A stretch of 10,825 nt of DNA. Origin: Nitrospirota bacterium. GTDB taxonomy: Bacteria > Nitrospirota > Thermodesulfovibrionia > Thermodesulfovibrionales > UBA6898. The notes beneath the pieces are model-generated. The model made no database searches. It worked only from the letters and a program-made list of their open reading frames with translations, and had not been told where the DNA came from. The DNA lies in NCBI GenBank assembly GCA_029858145.1, contig JAOUFP010000051.1, positions 1-10,825 of the forward strand. The letters are read 5' to 3'. Positions 1 to 4,543 of the stretch are shown piece after piece (position 1 is the stretch's first letter; every line of letters starts with the position of its first letter). Both the position numbers and the translations under genes were made by a program.

Positions 1-630
1 CACCGAATGAGGTATTTCTTCAGAAGTATTTTCGACAATCTTCTCCCTGATGATTTCCGAGACCATGAATCTTTCCATCTGGTCGGTAACGAGGTCATCG
101 CCGTAATATTTGGGCCCGAAAGGAAGATATTCCAGCACTTTCATGAGAAAGAGATCCACGCCGTCATTTTTAATGGCTGATACCGGAATAATTTCTTTAA
201 AATGAAACATATTCCGGTAAGCATCAATGTGAGACAATATCTCCGGCTTTTTAATCTTGTCTATCTTGTTAAGCAGGAGCATTACCGGCTTATCTATGCT
301 TTTGAAAGATTCAGCAATATCCCTGTCTTTGTCAACGGCATAAGGTTCGGTAACAAAAACAACCAAATCCATCTCTCTCAAAACTTCCCTTGCGGTCTTG
401 ACCATAATACTTCCGAGTGCATGTCCAGGCTTGTGGATACCAGGGGTATCCACAAAAATAATCTGCGCGTCAGGATAGTTTTTTATTCCCAATATCCTGT
501 TTCTCGTAGTCTGTTGCCTGTCAGCAACGATGGCGATCTTTTGCCCCAGGACGACGTTGAGAAGCGTTGACTTCCCGACATTAGGCCTGCCCGTAAACGA
601 AACATATCCGGAACGAAAAGACTCCTTCAC
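1..630 (-). CDS. era: GTPase Era (ribosome assembly), C-terminus cut by the window edge
   Basis: Era is an essential GTP-binding protein that acts in 30S subunit maturation by binding the 3' end of 16S rRNA through a C-terminal KH domain. The 210 visible codons carry all five G motifs: G1 GRPNVGKST at residues 14-22, G2 in QQTTRNR at 39-45, G3 DTPG at 61-64, G4 NKID at 121-124 and G5 SAIK at 151-154. The start of the KH domain follows, with the family pattern RFMVSEIIREK near 187-197. Era is normally about 300 residues, so some 90 C-terminal residues lie outside the window. The start is a GTG that abuts the TAG stop of the upstream aminotransferase with no base between. It is chosen because the N-terminus then matches the usual Era length before G1. 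No strong Shine-Dalgarno is visible, so translation is probably coupled to the aminotransferase. The identification is secure. Confidence 0.96.
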   Translation of the reverse strand, partial: MKESFRSGYVSFTGRPNVGKSTLLNVVLGQKIAIVADRQQTTRNRILGIKNYPDAQIIFVDTPGIHKPGHALGSIMVKTAREVLREMDLVVFVTEPYAVDKDRDIAESFKSIDKPVMLLLNKIDKIKKPEILSHIDAYRNMFHFKEIIPVSAIKNDGVDLFLMKVLEYLPFGPKYYGDDLVTDQMERFMVSEIIREKIVENTSEEIPHSV

Positions 631-1830
631 CTAACCCTGAACTTCCAGTTTGCTTAATGCTTCCCTGATTCTTTCAATGCCTTTCCTGATATCCTCCAGA
701 GAAGTCGCATAGGAAAGCCGTATATAATCGTCATCTCCAAAGGCTTGACCGTGTACCAGTGCAACCTTTGCCTCTTCAAGGAGATAAAGAGCTAGATCAC
801 CTGATGAAGATATCGTCTTATCTCCGTACCTGCGCCCGTAAATCCGGGATGTGTTCGGGAACGCATAAAAAGCACCTGAAGGCATCGCACAACTGATATG
901 ATCCAAGGCAGAAAGTTCACTCACGATGTAACGTCTTCTTTGATCAAATTCTCTGAGCATTTCATCAATGAAATCCTGAGGACCGGTCAGGGCTTCAACA
1001 GCAGCCTTCTGAGTAATGGAAGTGGGGTTGGAAGTTGATTGACTCTGAATATTCGTCATTGCCTTTATGATATCAGCAGGTCCCGCGGCATATCCCAATC
1101 TCCATCCGGTCATTGCATGCGATTTAGATAATCCGTTCACGACAAGGGTTTTCCCCTTCACCTCATCTCCCAGCGACGCTATGCTTACATGTCTGGCACC
1201 ATCATAAATGAGCTTCTCGTAAATCTCATCAGAAATAATATAAAAATTATGTTTGACAGCCAATTCCGCTATTTTACCAAGGGTTTCCCTATTGTAAATC
1301 ATACCAGTCGGGTTGGAAGGTGAATTCAGGATAAGGGCTTTTGTCTTTTTTGTCACCGCGTTTTCGAGAACTTCGGGCCTGATCATGAATGAGTCTGATT
1401 CAAATGTCTTGACAATAACGGGAGTCGCATCATTGAGCAATACCTGGTCAGGATAAGACACCCAGTAGGGGGAAGGGATTATGACTTCATCTCCAGGCCC
1501 GTACAATGCCTGCGCAATATTATACAGACTGTGCTTGGCGCCACAGGATACTATTATTTCCTCCCTGTTATAAGAAAGACCGTTGTCGCTTTTAAACTTC
1601 TCTATGATCGCGTCCTTAAGAGCATCGATGCCGCCCACCGGGGTATACTTTGTAAATCCGTCTTTCATAGCCTTCACGGCTGCTTCCTTTATATGCTCCG
1701 GGGTATCGAAATCAGGTTCCCCCACTCCAAAATTGATAACATCAATGCCTGAAGCCTTCATTGCCTTTGCCTTGGAATCTATTGCAAGGGTCGGTGACGG
1801 CTTAATCCTTGTGGCTCTTTGAGAAAGCAT
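631..1830 (-). CDS. aspC: Class I PLP-dependent aminotransferase, aspartate aminotransferase type
   Basis: This is a cytoplasmic pyridoxal-phosphate enzyme of 399 residues, the usual length for bacterial aspartate aminotransferases of the I-gamma type. It would interconvert aspartate plus 2-oxoglutarate with oxaloacetate plus glutamate. Visible fold-type I landmarks are YTPVGGI at residues 62-68, NSPSNPTG at 169-176, SDEIYE at 200-205 with the cofactor-binding Asp201 and Tyr204, and SKSHAMTGWRLGY at 235-247, where Lys236 should form the Schiff base and Arg244 should contact phosphate. Arg371 in RLSYATS is the expected carboxylate-binding arginine. The ATG has a good ribosome binding site (AAAGGA, 6 bases upstream). 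Era follows with no gap, so the two are co-transcribed. Aspartate is the most likely substrate, but related enzymes accept other amino acids or prephenate, and specificity cannot be read from sequence alone. Confidence 0.93.
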   Translation of the reverse strand: MLSQRATRIKPSPTLAIDSKAKAMKASGIDVINFGVGEPDFDTPEHIKEAAVKAMKDGFTKYTPVGGIDALKDAIIEKFKSDNGLSYNREEIIVSCGAKHSLYNIAQALYGPGDEVIIPSPYWVSYPDQVLLNDATPVIVKTFESDSFMIRPEVLENAVTKKTKALILNSPSNPTGMIYNRETLGKIAELAVKHNFYIISDEIYEKLIYDGARHVSIASLGDEVKGKTLVVNGLSKSHAMTGWRLGYAAGPADIIKAMTNIQSQSTSNPTSITQKAAVEALTGPQDFIDEMLREFDQRRRYIVSELSALDHISCAMPSGAFYAFPNTSRIYGRRYGDKTISSSGDLALYLLEEAKVALVHGQAFGDDDYIRLSYATSLEDIRKGIERIREALSKLEVQG

Positions 1831-1836
1831 AAAAAT

Positions 1837-1842
1837 TCCTTT
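1837..1842 (-). promoter_or_regulatory. Ribosome binding site of the aminotransferase gene
   Basis: On the minus strand AAAGGA lies 6 bases before the ATG at 1830. It is the clearest Shine-Dalgarno in this part of the window and supports that start codon. Confidence 0.75.
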
Positions 1843-1874
1843 CTTGCGTTTTTTTTATTTTAAAACATTTATTA

Positions 1875-1903
1875 TTGTTAATAAAAGGGGTAACGTATAG
1901 CAA
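1875..1903 (-). promoter_or_regulatory. Candidate promoter for the aminotransferase-era unit
   Basis: On the minus strand TTGCTA (1898-1903) and TAACAA (1875-1880) are separated by 17 bases, the ideal sigma-70 spacing, with an AT-rich stretch downstream leading into the ribosome binding site. The -35 box matches 4 of 6 consensus bases and the -10 box only 3 of 6. An overlapping TATTAA at 1878-1883 is a better -10 but is badly spaced. The leader would be about 40 bases. Confidence 0.25.
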
Positions 1904-1938
1904 CCCGTGATATCTCCGTAATTCTAACCGGATAGCAG

Positions 1939-2011
1939 GTCTCCTCAGGCATGCCCGCGGGTGAATGCTGTCCGGAGACATTTTTGCATATGCCGGTGAA
2001 GAAAGGCATAT
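1939..2011. repeat. Pair of adjacent inverted repeats in the divergent intergenic region
   Basis: The first repeat pairs GTCTCC (1939-1944) with GGAGAC (1974-1979). Inside it GGCAT can pair with ATGCT through one wobble pair, around the palindrome CCCGCGGG. The second repeat pairs ATATGCC (1988-1994) with GGCATAT (2005-2011) across a 10-base loop. Neither is followed by a T-run in either direction, so they do not look like intrinsic terminators. They could be an RNA leader structure upstream of the aminotransferase, operator sites, or chance. Confidence 0.3.
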
Positions 2012-2179
2012 TCGAAAGAGAACGTTGTATGTTTCCCTGGATATTTTGCGTCGAAAGCAGGGCTCAACAAGCATTCGATTATAAGATACGTTCTGCGGCA
2101 GGAGGCACAGAATTCAGGTAAAGCGATGCTTGAACTGTAAAAACGCGGGTCCGCATACATTTTTCTTGCCAAAATAGGG

Positions 2180-2185
2180 TATAAT
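2180..2185 (+). promoter_or_regulatory. Candidate -10 box for the flavoprotein gene
   Basis: A perfect TATAAT lies about 60 bases upstream of the first ATG of the plus-strand gene. At 16-18 base spacing the upstream hexamer is poor, and the TTGCCA at 2166-2171 is only 8 bases away, so no convincing -35 box is present. Support rests on the -10 match and the position. Confidence 0.3.
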
Positions 2186-2248
2186 AGGTAATCATATTTT
2201 TGTCAGAGATCAGGCTTTGGTAAACTTTTTACAGGCCTGCCTGCATAG

Positions 2249-3409
2249 ATGTTATGCAATGCGTCTGAATACATGATTGAGGAGATATTTCGCCAATTGG
2301 AACCATTGTTATCACCACTTATAATAAAAAATAAGAAGATACCTTTTCCTATCATACAGGGGGGGATGGGTGTCGGCGTATCATTGTATCCACTTGCGGC
2401 TGCCGTTGCTAAGGCGGGAGGTGTCGGCATTGTTTCCAGCGCCTGCCTTGACAGGCTTGTATCCAAAAGAACAGGGAAGAAGCATAATACCTACGATGCT
2501 ACCTATGAAGAGATTTCTCTCGCGAAAGCCTCGGGTGGCTTTGCCGGCATAAACATAATGGTAGCACTTGTCAGAGATTATGAGAACTCCGTCAGGGCTT
2601 CAATTGATGCAGGCGCTGACTTTATCATATCTGGTGCGGGTTTGCCTTTGAACCTGCCCGCCATTCAGCCTCCTAAAGATACCGCACTTATCCCCATAGT
2701 TTCCTCTGCCCGGGCATTGGAACTGATCTGCAAGAAATGGGAACGGCTGGGCTACAGGCCGGATGCGGTTGTTCTGGAAGGACCGCTTGCCGGAGGACAT
2801 CTTGGCTTTAAAATCGACCAAATCGACCTCGAATCGAACAAACTCGAAAATCTTTTCCCCCCGGTAAAGGATATGGCCAGAAAATATGGTGATTTTCCGG
2901 TTATCGTAGCAGGCGGCATTTATTCTCATGATGATATCGTTCGCTTTATGCAGATGGGCGCGGATGGTGTCCAGATGGGCACACGGTTTCTTGCGACTGA
3001 AGAGAGCAGTGCTTCTCCGCTTTACAAAAGGGCGGTTCTTGATGCCAAGGAAGATGATATTATAGTGGCTGACAGGCCTGGATCGCCATGCGGGTTGCCA
3101 TTCAGGGTAATAAAGCAGTCTCCGATGTATCAATCTTCACTGAAAAGACTCAGACCGCCAAAGTGTGACAAGGGATATGTGCTTTTAAAGGACTCCGAGG
3201 GTAAATTCACCCGCTGCTCCGCAAAAGAAAATAACGCAGACTTCTTCTGTATATGCAATGGCCTTCTGAGTTCAGCCGGCTACAACACAGAAAAAGAAGA
3301 GCCTCTCTACACTGTCGGAACAAACGCTTCCAGGATAGATAAAATAGTCAGTGTTAAAGCCGTCATGGATGAACTTGCCGGTAAAATACTCGTATCTCCA
3401 TCCTCATAG
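2249..3409 (+). CDS. Nitronate monooxygenase / FabK-like FMN-dependent oxidoreductase
   Basis: This is a 386-codon TIM-barrel flavoprotein of the nitronate monooxygenase (2-nitropropane dioxygenase) family, which also contains the enoyl-ACP reductase FabK. Evidence includes PIIQGGMGVGVS near residues 34-45, EGPLAGGHLGF at 177-187 with His184 at the position of the family's catalytic histidine, VIVAGGI at 218-224, and GADGVQMGTRFL at 237-248, the FMN phosphate-binding region. A C-terminal extension of about 90 residues contains Cys306, Cys323, Cys334 and Cys336 (FCICN) and ends in a LYTVGTNASRI pattern that I associate with a long subgroup of this family. The start is uncertain. Relatives usually begin about 14 residues before the IPIIQGGMG motif, which points to a TTG at 2297 or 2306 rather than the ATG at 2249 or 2273; GAGGAG at 2279-2284 is the only Shine-Dalgarno-like sequence nearby. 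Substrate is unknown. It stands alone on its strand. Confidence 0.88.
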   Translation: MLCNASEYMIEEIFRQLEPLLSPLIIKNKKIPFPIIQGGMGVGVSLYPLAAAVAKAGGVGIVSSACLDRLVSKRTGKKHNTYDATYEEISLAKASGGFAGINIMVALVRDYENSVRASIDAGADFIISGAGLPLNLPAIQPPKDTALIPIVSSARALELICKKWERLGYRPDAVVLEGPLAGGHLGFKIDQIDLESNKLENLFPPVKDMARKYGDFPVIVAGGIYSHDDIVRFMQMGADGVQMGTRFLATEESSASPLYKRAVLDAKEDDIIVADRPGSPCGLPFRVIKQSPMYQSSLKRLRPPKCDKGYVLLKDSEGKFTRCSAKENNADFFCICNGLLSSAGYNTEKEEPLYTVGTNASRIDKIVSVKAVMDELAGKILVSPSS

Positions 3410-3760
3410 CAGGCGATTAGTCTGTTTATACTTTTTTTCTTTATACAGCCGCATCTGTTTCCTGAGCTTCAAATAGAAGAACGGAAACAGCAGTACAATG
3501 AACTGAGTGGATAAAAACTCGAAAACACTTATCTCCTCGCCGATCAGTCTTTTTAGCAGAACAAATATATGCCGGCTTACAGAAGTGACTCCTATCCAAA
3601 AAAACCCTGTGAGCAGCAGTAAAAAATAGACAAAGATATTTGCTTCCTCAAGCACAAGAGCATAGGAAAGAAGCACAACAAAAAAAATAAATGCGCAGAT
3701 GGAGACAATTCCCCAGGCTAAATAACTTGTCAATAAGCGGTCAACGTCTCCTTCGCTCAT
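3404..3760 (-). CDS. Small three-pass membrane protein of unknown function
   Basis: I do not recognise this 118-residue protein. It has three hydrophobic segments at about residues 12-36, 41-62 and 79-97. The C-terminal tail from 98 on is rich in lysine and arginine, which suggests a cytoplasmic C-terminus and a periplasmic N-terminus. It is the last gene of the minus-strand operon. Its ATG overlaps the stop of the preceding 69-codon frame as ATGA, and no Shine-Dalgarno precedes it, which points to translational coupling. An in-frame TTG ten codons in, preceded by AAGGAG with long spacing, is a weaker alternative start. The 3' end overlaps the convergent flavoprotein gene by 6 bases. Position in the operon hints at an envelope role, but that is only inference. 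Confidence 0.7.
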   Translation of the reverse strand: MSEGDVDRLLTSYLAWGIVSICAFIFFVVLLSYALVLEEANIFVYFLLLLTGFFWIGVTSVSRHIFVLLKRLIGEEISVFEFLSTQFIVLLFPFFYLKLRKQMRLYKEKKYKQTNRLL

Positions 3761-3966
3761 GACGTGCCGTTACAATGCTTCATATTCGGGCCACCGGCTG
3801 CAGAAGCCATACTGAACGATGTCGCCCTTCCCCGCACGAGCCCTGCCGCATTCCCCGCTATAACAGATACGAGGTACACAGGAACTGTCACGGCGTAAAT
3901 AATCGCTGCGCAACTCGATTTTGCAGAATCAAAGAGACACCATCTGATTATCTCCCGGGGGTTCAT
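3757..3966 (-). pseudogene. Probable N-terminal remnant of a UMF1-family MFS transporter
   Basis: This 69-codon frame begins with WCLFDSAKSSCAAII (residues 9-23), followed by a hydrophobic segment with VPVYLVSVIAGN, then GRATSFSMASAA. From family knowledge, UMF1/Atg22-like MFS transporters start with a W-x-x-[YF]-D-x-A-[NK]-S motif, a first membrane helix ending in a PVY-like pattern and a GN loop, then a [W]-GRA-x-S-x-SMA second helix. The order matches, but the loop between GN and GRA is shortened, the second helix is degraded, and the frame stops after 69 codons where full transporters have about 420-450. I therefore read it as the 5' remnant of a deleted transporter gene. It starts 15 bases after the SurA-like gene and overlaps the next ATG by 4 bases. 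The alternative is a genuine small membrane protein evolved from such a fragment. The functional state is unknown. Confidence 0.5.
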
Positions 3967-3981
3967 GTATCTGAATACCTG

Positions 3982-4542
3982 TTATCCATCATTGCATTTC
4001 TGCCCTTGTATATTCAGTACCTTTATGTAAGCCGATTTCCTGAACTCACGAATAATCTCCTTAAGCCTCCTGTTCAAGTCTTTTTCTGTAAGATACTGCT
4101 CTATTTCATCACGAACATCATCATAAACTTTCCCTGAAAACATGCTGCTGTTTTCTTCATAATACGTTTCTATCTCTGTTTCAGTCACACGGATAAATGC
4201 CCTCACTTTGAGATCTATATATTCCCTGATAACCTCTTCCTGCGTAGGTTCTTCGATGCGGTATTTCTTCGCTTCCCTCAATATCAGCAACCTGTTGATC
4301 ATGGTATCCAATACTTCCCCGATCGTAATATCAGGGGTTACGCTCAATGTTTTTCTGTACTGATCCTGCAATTCACTGCAGGTAATCGCCTCATCATCTA
4401 CAAAAGCCGCAACCCGGTCACTGATTATTCCGGCTTTACAGTCTGAAGCGATCATGATAAATAAATATAAAAAGAGGGTTGCAAAAAAAACCAAAATATC
4501 TTTACCGAATGCGCCCTGCAGTCTGCATATCCGGAGTTTCAT
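3982..4542 (-). CDS. SurA-like periplasmic chaperone lacking the prolyl-isomerase domain
   Basis: This 186-residue protein resembles the chaperone part of SurA/PpiD-type proteins, which hold unfolded outer-membrane proteins on their way to the Omp85 insertase. A hydrophobic segment at about residues 15-33 serves as signal peptide or anchor; the Cys at 35 lacks a proper lipobox because Asp precedes it. The SurA N-domain pattern follows (VAAFVDDEAITCSEL at 45-59, then LDTMINRLLILREAKK at 78-93). VTETEIETYYEENSSMF (119-135) is the stretch that normally leads into the parvulin domain. Here it passes straight to the final helix (DDVRDEIEQYL, residues 141-151) and ends near AYIKV. The parvulin domain of about 100 residues is thus absent. 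The chosen ATG lies one base after the Omp85 stop. Earlier in-frame ATGs at 4554 and 4593 would overlap that gene; 4554 is possible. Confidence 0.78.
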   Translation of the reverse strand: MKLRICRLQGAFGKDILVFFATLFLYLFIMIASDCKAGIISDRVAAFVDDEAITCSELQDQYRKTLSVTPDITIGEVLDTMINRLLILREAKKYRIEEPTQEEVIREYIDLKVRAFIRVTETEIETYYEENSSMFSGKVYDDVRDEIEQYLTEKDLNRRLKEIIREFRKSAYIKVLNIQGQKCNDG

Positions 4543-4543
4543 T

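Larger units (their letters stand above)
1831..2248. other. Divergent intergenic region between the aminotransferase and the flavoprotein gene
   Basis: This 418-base stretch separates divergently transcribed genes. The short open frames inside it have no ribosome binding sites and no recognisable protein character, so I treat it as noncoding. The side next to the aminotransferase (about 1840-1890) is very AT-rich. The middle holds two inverted repeats: GTCTCC at 1939-1944 with GGAGAC at 1974-1979, enclosing a second imperfect stem, and ATATGCC at 1988-1994 with GGCATAT at 2005-2011. A TATAAT lies at 2180-2185. I recognise no tRNA and no known riboswitch class. Confidence 0.6.

Noticed and set aside
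202..570. 122-codon plus-strand frame inside era
   Set aside because: It lies antisense to the G domain of Era, whose motifs are unmistakable on the other strand.
1988..2011. Intrinsic terminator at the ATATGCC/GGCATAT hairpin
   Set aside because: The stem is AT-containing and short, and neither side has a T-run in the correct orientation.
1802..2172. Two overlapping minus-strand open frames of 90 and 75 codons in the intergenic region
   Set aside because: They overlap the aminotransferase start or each other in different frames. They lack ribosome binding sites and have compositions typical of chance translation.
2600..3133. 177-codon minus-strand frame antisense to the flavoprotein gene
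   Set aside because: The plus strand encodes conserved FMN-binding motifs over the same stretch. The antisense product has low-complexity, arginine-rich character and no recognisable domain.
3410..3445. Possible terminator at the poly-T stretch after the flavoprotein gene
   Set aside because: There is a run of T but no stable hairpin directly before it, and the stretch lies in the coding end of the opposing gene.
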